Source of the DNA: Hyphomicrobiales bacterium
Lineage (GTDB): Bacteria; Pseudomonadota; Alphaproteobacteria; Rhizobiales; Xanthobacteraceae
Length of the DNA stretch: 49,217 nt
NCBI GenBank assembly: GCA_021732215.1
Contig: JAKFVL010000031.1
Coordinates: 1 to 49,217 of the forward strand
Direction: 5' to 3'
Below the pieces are notes generated by a model. It searched no databases, was not told the origin of the DNA, and was given only the letters and a program-made list of their open reading frames with translations. A program made the position numbers and the translations under genes. Shown piece after piece: positions 28,097 through 37,451 of the stretch. The first letter of the stretch is position 1. Each line of letters begins with the position of its first letter.

Positions 28097-29215
28097 ATGT
28101 CCGTTCAAACGACCGAGCCTCAGCCGACGCTGCAGGATAACTTCATAGATCAGCTTGAGGATGCCGTATCCGGCAAGAGTATTGCAAAGCGAGCCGACGT
28201 TCTCAAGCGAGTGACGGATCTCTTTCTTAGCGGCTCCGGAAAGTATTCCGAAGCACAGCTAGTCCTGTTCGATGAGGTTATGATCAAGCTGATCGAAACC
28301 GTTGAGGTTGCAGCTCGGGCCCAGTTCGGCGGCCGCCTGGCGGACGCTCCTGACGCGCCGGCCAATGTCGTGCGCCGGCTGGCTTTTGATAGGGCGATCG
28401 AGGTTGCCGGGCCCGTCCTCTCCCGATCGGAGCGCCTTGGCGAGGAAGATTTGATCAAAAACGCTGAAACTATGAGTCAGGAACACTTGCTGGCCATATC
28501 CAAACGCCGCTCTCTCAAAGAGGGTTTGACCGACGTTCTGGTTACCCGCGGAAATCGGGACGTCCTGTTGAGCGCCGCAAACAACTCTGGCAGCCAATTT
28601 TCGTCGCTGGGAATCTCAACCCTTGTCGAAAGGGCAAGTTCGGACGAGCGGCTCACACTCTCCATGTGGTCCCGGTCGGACATTCCTCGACAGCAGATGG
28701 TCAGGCTATTCCGACAGGCGTCCGAAGGACTAAGATTGCAACTCGAAGCCACCAATCCACGACAGGTGGATTCCATCCGTGCAGCGATTTCGGCCGCTTC
28801 GGAACGGGTGCAGGCGATTGCCAGGGACGAGTCCGTCGGGTCTCGCGACGCGCATGAGCACCTTAGGCAGCTCCACTCCGACGGCAATCTTGACGAGGCA
28901 GTGCTATTTGACCTGCTGGATCAAGGTAACTTCGACGCAATTGCCGCTGCCTTGTCGCTGATGTGCGATCTTCCAATCGGATCAGTCGAACGCGCACTTG
29001 CGCAGGGTCGGTTCGAGCAGATGCTAATTTTTGCGAAAGCGGTTGGCTTTTCTTGGAGGACGACCCTGGCTTTGATCCAGTTTCAGGCTTGCGGAAACAC
29101 CGTTTCTCAAGCTGAGATTAGTCAATATTTTGCCAGCTACATGCGTATGCAGGCGCGGACGGCCCAGATGGCATTGCAGTTCTACAGGCTTCGTGAGAGT
29201 GCGGCGTCTCCTTGA
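28097..29215 (+). CDS. DUF2336 family protein
   Basis: A 372-residue, soluble, mostly helical protein of the DUF2336 family, made of HEAT-like helical pairs (LFDEVMIKLIETVEVAARAQF, NVVRRLAFDRAIEVAGPVLS). The C-terminal part (FDLLDQGNFDAIAAALSLMC to WRTTLALIQFQ) is typical. It has no export signal or catalytic motif; DUF2336 proteins are thought to be protein-binding scaffolds, but I know no proven function. The ATG follows the stop codon of the c-di-GMP enzyme with zero spacing, implying coupled translation and a shared task. The C-terminal 100 residues are echoed by the shorter gene at 32675. Confidence 0.88.
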   Translation: MSVQTTEPQPTLQDNFIDQLEDAVSGKSIAKRADVLKRVTDLFLSGSGKYSEAQLVLFDEVMIKLIETVEVAARAQFGGRLADAPDAPANVVRRLAFDRAIEVAGPVLSRSERLGEEDLIKNAETMSQEHLLAISKRRSLKEGLTDVLVTRGNRDVLLSAANNSGSQFSSLGISTLVERASSDERLTLSMWSRSDIPRQQMVRLFRQASEGLRLQLEATNPRQVDSIRAAISAASERVQAIARDESVGSRDAHEHLRQLHSDGNLDEAVLFDLLDQGNFDAIAAALSLMCDLPIGSVERALAQGRFEQMLIFAKAVGFSWRTTLALIQFQACGNTVSQAEISQYFASYMRMQARTAQMALQFYRLRESAASP

Positions 29216-29593
29216 GCTGTTCCAGTAGGACCAAGTCGAGGGCGTATCGAAGGATCAGGCGGGCTGGTCGGTTCGATTTAGCGCAAGCCCCAATGAGGGC
29301 CCTTTCGGCTGCAGCATGCCGACCTTTGTTCGCGAGAAAAGCACTGCCGGAAGCTCGTAGCGCCACCTTCCTGATCAATCACTGATCACTGTCCCGATGT
29401 ATAAATATACTTCCACATTTGCCTTGCAGCCATGAGCACCAGCGTGCGGATGAACCGCTGCCTGAAAGCGCCAGTAGTCTTACGGATATGGCTCGTTAGT
29501 CAATTCGTAACCCTGGTGCAAAAGACTGGTGATTGAATCGCGACGCACGACGATTGATTCGACCATTATTCGTGCCAGGCTGGGTGAAAAACA
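29216..29593. other. Intergenic before PAS-MCP gene
   Basis: About 380 bp. Probably carries the promoter of the chemoreceptor at 29594; no clear boxes and no supported gene. Confidence 0.3.
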
Positions 29594-31282
29594 ATGCGCA
29601 AGAATCTTCCGGTCACCAATACCGAATATCCAGTATCGGATGAGACCCTGATCGTTTCCAAGACGGACTTGAAAGGGAAGCTCACTTACTTCAATGACGA
29701 TTTCGTTGCCGCTGCTGGATTTACCTCGGCGGAGCTTATGGGGCAGCCACACAACATCGTCCGGCATCCGGAAATGCCTCCGGAAGCGTTTGACAATCTT
29801 TGGACGACGCTCAAAGCAGGAAAACCATGGCTTGGAGCCGTCAAGAATCGACGCAAGAACGGCGATTTCTATTGGGTATTGGCGACAGCTTCACCGATCC
29901 GCGAGAACGGTGAAGTAAAGGGATTTACGTCGATCCGCACAAAGCTGCCTCCGGATCAGCGCGCGCTTGCTGAAGAAGTATATGCGGCCATTCGCGAGCA
30001 GCGACGGCATAGCTATCGCATTGATGCGGGCATCATTCGCCGTCGATCGGCTTTCGACTACTTCGCCTTCTTTACTAGGAGCCTCAAGGCCCGCCTTGTC
30101 ACGATGATGACGATCCAGGTTCTCTTCCTCCTGGCCGTCGGTGTTCCGGCCGCCTTCGTCTCAGGCGGTGCTTGGAGCCTGGCCGTGCTCACGTTTGCAG
30201 GCATCCTCGTCTGCGCTCTATTGGGACGACTAACCATAGGCGCGATACGGGGTCCGATGCAGCACTTGAACGATACAATGCTGAACCTGGCGCAGGAAAA
30301 GTTCGACAATCGGATTCACATCGAACGAGATGACGAAATCGGCGAAGCGTTGCGCAATCTACAAACAGTGCAAACACTCATACGTTTCAGTCAAGGAGAA
30401 GTGGCAGCCACTCAGCAGCGCGCTGAACTTCAACGTAAGGCAGAGATGAAGAAGATAGCCGATGCGTTTGAGGCGGCGATCGGCGAAATTGTCGAAACTG
30501 TATCGTCGGCAGCCACCGAACTGGAAGCCTCGGCAACTTCGCTCGCCAATACGGCCGAGCATTCAAAGAAGCTTGCCACAGCGGTGGCTGGCGCTTCAAC
30601 AGAAGCTTCAACCAACGTCGAATCTGTCGCATCGGCAGCGGAGGAAATGGCTTCCTCGGTTACAGAGATCAGCCGCCAAGTTCAAGACTCTGCGCGAATG
30701 GCCGGGGACGCCGTTGGTCAGGCGCGCGCAACCACTGACCGTATCTCGGAGCTCTCAAAGGCGGCTACTCGCATCGGAGACGTGGTTGAGCTCATTAGCA
30801 GCATCGCCGGTCAAACCAATCTTCTCGCATTGAATGCGACCATTGAAGCGGCACGGGCCGGCGAGGCTGGCCGGGGCTTTGCGGTTGTGGCTTCTGAGGT
30901 CAAGGCGCTTGCGGAGCAAACGGCAAAGGCGACCGGGGAAATAGGTCAGCAAATCTCCGGCATTCAGTCGGCCACTCACGATTCGGTGGACGCGATCACC
31001 GAGATTAGCGGAACCATTGCGCGTCTTTCGGAAATCTCCTCGGCCATTGCAGCGGCAGTGGAGGAGCAGGGAGCTGCTACGCAGGAAATCGCTCGCAATG
31101 TGCAGCAGGCTGCCCAGGGCACCCAACAGGTGTCCAGTAATGTCGCCGACGTGCAGCGCGGCGCGGCAGAGACCGGGACAGCATCGTCGCAAGTTCTTTC
31201 ATCCGCACAGATGTTGTCCCGAGACAGCAACCGCCTCAAACTCGAGGTAGAGAAGTTTCTCGGATCCGTGCGTTCAGCCTGA
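29594..31282 (+). CDS. Aer-like PAS-HAMP chemoreceptor
   Basis: A 562-residue cytoplasm-facing receptor. An N-terminal PAS domain (about 10-125; [47 protein letters not shown]) is followed by a membrane hairpin (about 170-215), a HAMP-like region and a methyl-accepting signalling domain with the tip [20 protein letters not shown]. This is the layout of E. coli Aer, which senses redox or oxygen through PAS-bound FAD; the cofactor here is not proven. Glu/Gln-rich methylation helices flank the tip. There is no CheB/CheR-binding pentapeptide at the C-terminus (ends SVRSA). The PAS is clearly related to the separate PAS protein at 7776-8297. Confidence 0.92.
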   Translation: MRKNLPVTNTEYPVSDETLIVSKTDLKGKLTYFNDDFVAAAGFTSAELMGQPHNIVRHPEMPPEAFDNLWTTLKAGKPWLGAVKNRRKNGDFYWVLATASPIRENGEVKGFTSIRTKLPPDQRALAEEVYAAIREQRRHSYRIDAGIIRRRSAFDYFAFFTRSLKARLVTMMTIQVLFLLAVGVPAAFVSGGAWSLAVLTFAGILVCALLGRLTIGAIRGPMQHLNDTMLNLAQEKFDNRIHIERDDEIGEALRNLQTVQTLIRFSQGEVAATQQRAELQRKAEMKKIADAFEAAIGEIVETVSSAATELEASATSLANTAEHSKKLATAVAGASTEASTNVESVASAAEEMASSVTEISRQVQDSARMAGDAVGQARATTDRISELSKAATRIGDVVELISSIAGQTNLLALNATIEAARAGEAGRGFAVVASEVKALAEQTAKATGEIGQQISGIQSATHDSVDAITEISGTIARLSEISSAIAAAVEEQGAATQEIARNVQQAAQGTQQVSSNVADVQRGAAETGTASSQVLSSAQMLSRDSNRLKLEVEKFLGSVRSA

Positions 31283-31338
31283 AGCATAAAGCTATCGCGG
31301 CCCCGAGCGGCTACGCCGCCCCGAGAGCGGATATCATC

Positions 31339-31656
31339 ATGGCAAGACCAAGAAGACCAGGTTTCTATTGGGCGAAGTGGCACACCGCGGAACATAACGC
31401 GGGAGTATCTGAACTGTCCCACTCAAGCGAATGGGAGGTCGTTTGGGTTCTTGAGAATAGTACGGACTCAAGAGATGAGGAGTTTCTTCGCGTTCTGGTG
31501 ACAGGGGTGGAAGAAACTCAAGCTATCAAGAACTTCGATTGGAGGCTCGGTCCGTTGAAGGCGCCGTCGCCCTCGGCCAAACCGTCTATCAAGAAGAAGC
31601 ATCGCCACGTTCAGCAGGAGGCTTTCGTTTCAACAGCTCCAAGACTCGTTCCTTGA
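31339..31656 (+). CDS. Small hypothetical protein
   Basis: A 105-residue soluble protein beginning MARPRRPGFYWAKWHTAEHN, with a compact first half (WEVVWVLEN, EFLRVLVTGVEETQ, GPLKAPSPS) and a Lys/His-rich tail. I have seen similar short proteins in Bradyrhizobium with the same PGFYWAKW and GPLKAP blocks, but no function is known. Its 3' end overlaps the convergent gene at 31589 by 68 bp; the basic tail encoded in the overlap may be an extension. The ribosome-binding site is weak. Confidence 0.6.
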   Translation: MARPRRPGFYWAKWHTAEHNAGVSELSHSSEWEVVWVLENSTDSRDEEFLRVLVTGVEETQAIKNFDWRLGPLKAPSPSAKPSIKKKHRHVQQEAFVSTAPRLVP

Positions 31657-32002
31657 TATCCTCGAGCTCCAGCACCTCTTCCTGCAAGAACTGAAGTCGC
31701 TTCTCGACCACAGAAAATTCTGTGATCGACAGTTGTGGTCTCCGCGCCAGGTTCCAAAATACCCCAGGTGGGTTTGGTGCTTCGACGGTGTTCCGCACGC
31801 GGGCCACGAGGCCCGCTTTCTCGCGGAATATGTCTTGCATCACCGTGTCGATCGAGTCGGTCAGCAGGCGAATTCTATCCCAGTCGACCTTCGCATCTCG
31901 CTCTGGTGAACGAGCAGTGAAGGCCGCTATTGCACGTTCTACTCGCTTTGAAACTGACGGCATTTGTCTTTCGACTTCTTCGTGGGCGCTGGCTGGTCGC
32001 AT
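31589..32002 (-). CDS. Hypothetical helical protein
   Basis: Up to 137 residues, highly charged and helical, with a probable coiled coil near the C-terminus (EFSVVEKRLQFLQEEVLELE). No family recognised. An internal start at the Met of MPSVSKR (codon 14) is possible, as neither start has a strong ribosome-binding site. It lies 49 bp after the 32052 gene on the same strand, suggesting a small operon. Convergent with the gene at 31339, with overlapping 3' ends. Confidence 0.55.
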   Translation of the reverse strand: MRPASAHEEVERQMPSVSKRVERAIAAFTARSPERDAKVDWDRIRLLTDSIDTVMQDIFREKAGLVARVRNTVEAPNPPGVFWNLARRPQLSITEFSVVEKRLQFLQEEVLELEDIKERVLELLKRKPPAERGDASS

Positions 32003-32051
32003 TTTGGACGGGCGCGCATTTCTGACGCGGCGGAGCCAGTGACTCCTTGCT

Positions 32052-32345
32052 CTATACTCTTTTGCCGCCGGCTATTTGGAGCGCTTGAGCTCTTATCTCT
32101 TTGATTCGAGAAGACAGACTGGCTCTGCCTGTCTCGAACGTGGCTCTAGACGCAGTACAGGGCAGTTCAAGGATCATTGCTTCCAGCTTTGCGTCGAGCT
32201 CGTCGAGAAGACGAATTGTTGCCATGAGGTCTTCAACAGCCACCCCATAAAGGGCCTCAATATCGATAATCCTCGAACAAACAGCGTTCAGGTCCGTCGA
32301 TGCGGCCACCGAACGTCTTGAATGGAGCGATACCACTTGTCCCAT
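32052..32345 (-). CDS. Hypothetical small helical protein
   Basis: A 97-residue protein starting MGQVVSLHSRRSVAAS, mainly helical (AVEDLMATIRLLDELDAKLE), with one cysteine in each half. AAAGGAGG sits eight bases before ATG 32345, one of the best ribosome-binding sites in the accessory region, so I consider it a real, well-translated gene. No family recognised. First gene of a likely two-gene operon with 31589-32002. Confidence 0.65.
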   Translation of the reverse strand: MGQVVSLHSRRSVAASTDLNAVCSRIIDIEALYGVAVEDLMATIRLLDELDAKLEAMILELPCTASRATFETGRASLSSRIKEIRAQALQIAGGKRV

Positions 32346-32674
32346 AGCGTGGCCTCCTTTGACCAGAAGTAGAATTACTCGAAACCGGTGAACCGAGCAT
32401 GAATTGGCCTATCGATATCCTGCAAATAATACGCTGAAGGTTCGCATTGATTGACGGCCGCGAAGCTCTGCCGAATCGTCTTCGCGTAGCAGGTAAAGCA
32501 GGCCATCAACGTAGTATTAACGATGCGCGACGGCGCGCCGCGAGCTTTCCCGGCGGCCACCCGATGTCCATTCATGTTTGAAAATGGTTAGGGTTGTTGG
32601 TGATACGCTTGGATCGGTGAATTGGTCTCCCTAGAGTCTAGATCCAGCCAGCTATACCATTGGAACCTTCATAG
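32346..32674. other. Intergenic stretch
   Basis: Contains the promoter side of the 32052 gene. A minus-strand frame at 32375-32575 (66 codons) lacks a ribosome-binding site and a family match, so I do not call it. Confidence 0.3.
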
Positions 32675-33097
32675 ATGCCTCACGAACCGAGCCATGGCTG
32701 CCGCAATCATCCGAAGCGCCCAAAGCGCGGTCGGAACGGGGCCCAGCAAGTTCGCCCGGATTATCAGTGCAAAAGGAATCTCATCGCCGCTGTAGAGGCC
32801 GGCCAGGTCGACGAGGTCGTGAAAATTCTTGCATTGGCATGTAAGCTGCCGGTCGCATTGGTCGGCCGCAGTTTCCGCATAAAGAACATCGGTGAAATCG
32901 TTGTCTTTGCAAAAGCCGCTTCGCTTCCTTGGCAAGTCTTAGCGGCTCTGCTTGCGCGCCTGAAAGTGCGAACGGATGAAATTGCGTCGCATTCTCGGTG
33001 GTATGCTCGGCTAACCGTGGGTACCGCAATAGCGACGCTGCGGTTTTACCGTCTTGGACGCGTGAACGTGAGCACACAAGAGCAACACTGCGTATGA
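32675..33097 (+). CDS. Truncated DUF2336-like protein
   Basis: A 140-residue frame. From about residue 36 (LIAAVEAGQVDEVVKILALA, then KLPVALVGRSF and GEIVVFAKAASLPWQVLAAL) it matches the C-terminal repeat of the full DUF2336 protein at 28097 (LFDLLDQGNFDAIAAALSL, IFAKAVGFSWRTTLALIQF). The first 35 residues are basic and unrelated, so the N-terminal three quarters of the family are missing. It is either a gene fragment from duplication or a short variant. Distance to the full copy is about 4 kb, same strand. Confidence 0.6.
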   Translation: MPHEPSHGCRNHPKRPKRGRNGAQQVRPDYQCKRNLIAAVEAGQVDEVVKILALACKLPVALVGRSFRIKNIGEIVVFAKAASLPWQVLAALLARLKVRTDEIASHSRWYARLTVGTAIATLRFYRLGRVNVSTQEQHCV

Positions 33098-33157
33098 AAG
33101 AGATGTCCACGCGGTAAGGTTCTTACTCGCCAAGAACTTGTAAGAGAAATCGACAAA

Positions 33158-33439
33158 ATGCAGAAAAACAAAAGGGCTGCTAGCCGCGTTCAATTTGAGC
33201 AAGGACTGGAAGTTACGGTCTTTGCAATTGACGGAACATGGTCTGTAAAGGGGCGCCTGAGTGACATCTCGAAGACAGGTGCGAAGTTTCGAGCGCTCAC
33301 AGAAGTTAACAAGCGCATTCAATCCGAAGAATTCTTTCTCGCTCTGACGCCAGACAAGAAGGTACATAGGCGAGCCAAGTTCGTTTGGGAAAGGAAGGGA
33401 CACATAGGATTAAAGTTCATCGCCCGAAGCGAGCTCTGA
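33158..33439 (+). CDS. PilZ-like small protein, altered RxxxR motif
   Basis: A 93-residue protein of the single-domain PilZ type found in Bradyrhizobium (KNKRAASRVQFEQGLEVTVF, GRLSDISKTGAKF, ending HIGLKFIARSEL). The DxSxxG motif is present (DISKTG). In the first motif the expected second arginine is missing (SRVQFEQG where relatives have FERG), so c-di-GMP binding may be weak or lost. It starts 60 bp after the DUF2336-like fragment. Confidence 0.7.
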   Translation: MQKNKRAASRVQFEQGLEVTVFAIDGTWSVKGRLSDISKTGAKFRALTEVNKRIQSEEFFLALTPDKKVHRRAKFVWERKGHIGLKFIARSEL

Positions 33440-33607
33440 TGGCGTGAAGGCAATATATCCGAACTAAGAGCGCGATGATCGCCCCATGACGATCGAATGA
33501 CGTCCACCCATAGGTGCATTGTCGATGGCAAGTTCTATTTGGAGGCGAGGTAATTCATAAACTCGATCGCCGCGATGCGGTTGGGGAACTTGAGGTCCCG
33601 GGCACTC

Positions 33608-33866
33608 CTAATCGGGATTTTCGTCAAGCAGAAGAGGCGGCGCCCATGGCGCGTTCCTGTGCTGCTTCTCCTTCCGATTTCTTGCGCTCTTCTGCTGCTC
33701 CTCGAATTTCGCTTCATCTTCCTGTGCGCGGTTGAGATGACCAATTGTTCGTTCCACTTCTCGATCGATTTTCGTGGTCATGATGAGCTCCCAGACTACT
33801 GGCTCCCGGGCTCGCAAGGGGTCGTGGCGACGCAATAGCTGATATCGCAGTTCGTTCCCTGTCATG
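33608..33866 (-). CDS. Doubtful small hypothetical protein
   Basis: An 85-residue frame starting MTGNELRYQLLRRHDPLRAR, charged and helical. A neighbouring frame (33535-33744) continues with SARDLKFPNRIAAIEFMNYL, which also looks protein-like, so this may be one gene broken by a frameshift. The ribosome-binding site is weak and I know no family. Confidence 0.35.
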
Positions 33867-34905
33867 CTTGTGATCTTCTCGGGCAGCGATCGTCGAAAGT
33901 TGATGTTTGGCAGCGCTGCATCCGGAACTGAGCATGCGTACGGGCATCTCTCCAGCGGGCCAATTCGCACGCCCGTTCTCAATCAATCGGCTCCAGCTCA
34001 TTAACTCACTGGAAGATTTGGTGAAACACGATTCTCCCTCCGCAAGCTTACAGCTGAGCAATGGAGGTGGCCGAAGTCGGTTGGCTGGACGCTGTTGCAT
34101 GCACTTGCGATCTGCCGTATAATTAAAATCTTACGTGGCAGCGCGGTAGTTTGCCCCTCCCTCCCTCCCGCTGCGCCGGCAACAACCCTCGCCGCACGGC
34201 GGGGGTTGTGTCGGATGCATCATTGCCGCGGCCTGACATCCCCCGCGATCGAATCTGCAGGACAGCCGCGGCTGCGCGGCAAGAGCTACACCCTAACTCT
34301 CGTCCGGCAGCGTTGTGGAGAGGCAGTAGAAGTTACACCACTGCTCGAACGTTCGAACAATGCGACGCCTAGCAAAAGGTTCTAGGTCGCGAATCGACCG
34401 GCTGAGTGTGGATTGTCTGACCAATAGGAAGTCGGCTGCCTAGCGAAAGCTGCCATAATCGGCGGCTGCTACCGCGAAACGAAAATGCCTTAAATCAACG
34501 GAAGCAACCTGCCCTCTAGCAGGCGTTTCAAGGTTCTTTGAGATCATAATTCCCGTTCAAGACTTGGAAAACTCAACAAAACTATCATTCTGAGACGCTT
34601 GGATGGCGAAACTAACCGTTGATGTACAACGTACAATTGCAAAGGTCAAAGATAACCAACTCAGCCCAGTTCGCCAACTCACCGGTGCGATTCAAAGCCT
34701 GACGCGAAGCGACAGCCAAATGTCCGTCGGCCTTTCTCGATCGACTGGCGGCGACAACACTGGCGGCATCGCGTTCCGGGCGCGGTGACAAATCGACTGC
34801 GGAAATCTGCAAATAGCGCCGCGACGGCAATCGCCTTAACCCAATTTTTAGATCGACGGCAGATAATCAACACGACAGAGTTGCGCTGAAGAATCCGGGG
34901 TCGCC
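33867..34905. other. Long intergenic stretch before NIT chemoreceptor
   Basis: About 1 kb without a supported gene. It contains a strong hairpin at 34182-34209 (listed separately). Short frames such as 34603-34788 show no family resemblance. The promoter of the chemoreceptor should lie in the last 200 bases. Confidence 0.35.
34182..34209. repeat. Tight inverted repeat
   Basis: Arms 34182-34194 and 34197-34209 pair with one G-T wobble (ACAACCCTCGCCG against CGGCGGGGGTTGT). No T-run, no adjacent gene end. Could be an extragenic palindrome or part of an untranslated RNA. Confidence 0.5.
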
Positions 34906-36960
34906 ATGCTGAAACTCTCGAGCCTGCGTCTGGGCGCAAAACTTACCCTTGCCGTGGCGATACCATCGATTGTTGCGCTCGCACTGATCGGATACAATAT
35001 CGCTGCGAGTTTGAACGAGCGCTCCGAGATGGCGCGGCTCGGACAGTTCGCCGACGGCGTTGCCAACATTAGCAACCTGGTTCATCACATGCAGCGCGAG
35101 CGAGGCGCGTCGGCGGTGTTCGTCGGCAGCAAGGGTGCGCAACTCGCCGCCGAACTGCCGCAGCAGCGAGCCCTCACCGACGAGCAACGCCGCAACTTCA
35201 CAGCCTTGGTAGCGCGACTGCAAACACTGTCGGCCGACGCGGAATACCAGGCGGCAATCAATGCCGCCAGACAGGCCGTCGCGGCTCTCGATGAAAGGCG
35301 TAGACAAATCGACTCGTTCTCGATTACGGCCTTCGCGTCAAACGACTATTTCACCTCCTCGATCGCCCGCCTTCTCGCAGTCGGTGCGGAGATAGGCAAG
35401 GCCAGTACGCGAGCGGATCTGATGACCGCGATCTCCTCCTATGTGTCCTTCATGCAGGGCAAGGAACGCGCAGGCCAGGAACGGGCCACCGGCGCTGCCG
35501 GCATCTCCACCGGAAAGTTCGATATGGCCGGCTATATCCGGGTTCTGCAGCTGGCCGCGGCGCAGAGTACATACTTCAGCATGTTTGAAGCCGTCGCCAC
35601 CGCCAAGGAACGGGAGTTCTTCTCCCAAACCAAAGCCGAGGCAGTGTTCGGCAAGGTGGACGAGATGCGCAAGGCGATCGCCAGCGGTGGCCTTACTGGA
35701 GAAATGGGCGGTCTCGACGGCCAGGCGTGGTTTCATGCCACGACGGCGCGCATCGATTCACTGAAAAAGGTCGAGGATCGCATTGCCGAAGGGCTTAGCG
35801 CGCTGGTCGCGCGTATCCAGTCTGAAGCGACCTCGGCTTTGGTCATGCTCGTGGCAATCGTCTTGCTGGCGCTTCTGATCAGCTTGGCCGGCGTGCTGAT
35901 GATCAGCCGTAACATTTCGCAGGGACTTGCTTCGATCATTCGCCCGATGGCAAAGCTGGCCCAAGGCGACCTGACCGCGGAGATCACCCATCAAGGTGCG
36001 AAGACCGAGATCGGTCAGATGGCTGACACGCTGCAGATCTTCAAGGACGCCCTGATTGCCAAGCAGGCGACGGACGAGGCCGCCGCCGCCGAAGCCGAGG
36101 CCAAGATCCAGCGCGGCCAACGCGTCGACGGTATCACCCGCGAGTTCGAGGCGATGGTCGGCGAGATGGTCGCCTCGTTATCGTCGGCCGCGACTGAACT
36201 CGAAGCTGCCGCCAACACGCTGACTTCTACTGCCGACACTACCCAGCAGCTGTCCGGCTCGGCCGCCGCCGCCTCGCGCGAGGTATCCGACAACGTGCAG
36301 TCGGTGGCTGCGGCCTCCGAGGAGATTACCTCGTCGGTCAACGAGATCAGCCGTCAAGTGCAAGAATCGAGCCGCATCGCGCAAAGCGCCGTGCAGCAGG
36401 CGGAAAAGACCGACGCCAGCATTGCCGTGCTGTCGCAGGCCGCGGGCCGCATCGGCGACGTGGTCAAGCTGATTACCGCGGTAGCCGAGCAGACCAACCT
36501 CTTGGCGCTGAACGCGACGATCGAGGCGGCCCGGGCGGGCGAAGCCGGTCGCGGCTTCGCCATCGTCGCCTCCGAAGTGAAGGCGCTAGCCGCGCAGACC
36601 GCAAAGGCGACGGAAGAGATCTCCAACCAGATCGCGGGCATGCAGAGTGCGACCGCGACCTCGGTTACGGCGATCCGCGAAATCGGCAAGACCATCGGCT
36701 CGATCTCGGAAGTTTCGGCAGCGATCGCCGCCGCGGTGGAGGAGCAAGGTGCTGCCACCAAGGAGATTGCGCGGAATATGCAGCAGGCGGCGAAGCTCTC
36801 CACCCAGGTTGCCTCCAACGTCACTGACGTCAGTAAAGCTACCGGAGAAACCGGCTCCGCATCGACCCAGGTTCTGGCTTCGGCGCAATCGCTGTCGACG
36901 GAAAGCGGCCAGCTGCGGATCGAGGTGGACAAGTTCCTCACAGCAATGCGTGCGGCCTAG
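34906..36960 (+). CDS. NIT-domain methyl-accepting chemotaxis protein
   Basis: A 684-residue transmembrane chemoreceptor. TM1 at about 12-32 and TM2 at about 305-330 bound a periplasmic all-helical NIT (nitrate/nitrite-sensing type) domain ([37 protein letters not shown]). HAMP at about 330-385 and a signalling domain with the tip [20 protein letters not shown] follow. NIT domains bind nitrate/nitrite in some proteins, but the ligand of this one is not proven. No C-terminal CheR-binding pentapeptide. It stands alone; the downstream 490 bp are empty. Confidence 0.93.
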   Translation: MLKLSSLRLGAKLTLAVAIPSIVALALIGYNIAASLNERSEMARLGQFADGVANISNLVHHMQRERGASAVFVGSKGAQLAAELPQQRALTDEQRRNFTALVARLQTLSADAEYQAAINAARQAVAALDERRRQIDSFSITAFASNDYFTSSIARLLAVGAEIGKASTRADLMTAISSYVSFMQGKERAGQERATGAAGISTGKFDMAGYIRVLQLAAAQSTYFSMFEAVATAKEREFFSQTKAEAVFGKVDEMRKAIASGGLTGEMGGLDGQAWFHATTARIDSLKKVEDRIAEGLSALVARIQSEATSALVMLVAIVLLALLISLAGVLMISRNISQGLASIIRPMAKLAQGDLTAEITHQGAKTEIGQMADTLQIFKDALIAKQATDEAAAAEAEAKIQRGQRVDGITREFEAMVGEMVASLSSAATELEAAANTLTSTADTTQQLSGSAAAASREVSDNVQSVAAASEEITSSVNEISRQVQESSRIAQSAVQQAEKTDASIAVLSQAAGRIGDVVKLITAVAEQTNLLALNATIEAARAGEAGRGFAIVASEVKALAAQTAKATEEISNQIAGMQSATATSVTAIREIGKTIGSISEVSAAIAAAVEEQGAATKEIARNMQQAAKLSTQVASNVTDVSKATGETGSASTQVLASAQSLSTESGQLRIEVDKFLTAMRAA

Positions 36961-37451
36961 GCGCAGCGAATGACCGACGAACTCGAGTGGACGGAGGAGC
37001 AAAGCGTTCAAGCGCCGGCACCGCTAATCTTTTTAGCGTTATCCGAGGGAAGCTGACATTACGACTCGCAGGCGGTATGGCCGCTGCTGAAGATAGACCG
37101 GACCTGGGTAGGTCGCATTCGTCTGCGATGACGCAAATTGCGGGCCCCATGGCGAGGTCAGTAGTGCTCAACGGGTGGAGGAACTTTGCCTCGACTTTGG
37201 GGCACAATACTGGTACACACGATGTTCTCGGGCGTACAAGAAATGCCTTATTTTGTTGGTTTTTGTGATAGGACGGCAATCCCTCCCTCTCCGCCATATC
37301 GAGGAGCTTGAGGTTTTGTGTTCCTAGCTCTGCTGAGCTGAACGTCAGCACGCCGTTGAGCTGAACCGCGAGGGGCTCATTCTTTCAGTAGCCGACATGA
37401 CCATGGACGTCGAAAAGCGGCTCTGCTCGGATGTAGGGGCAGAGGGTACCA
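36961..37451. other. Intergenic stretch
   Basis: Between the chemoreceptor and the convergent ArdC-like gene. A long minus frame (36938-37351) is open but overlaps the receptor's end and has no recognisable product. Confidence 0.3.

Noticed and set aside
32375-32575. A 66-codon minus-strand frame
   Set aside because: No ribosome-binding site and no family; likely chance.
36938-37351. A 137-codon minus-strand frame
   Set aside because: Overlaps the end of the NIT chemoreceptor and has no recognisable product.
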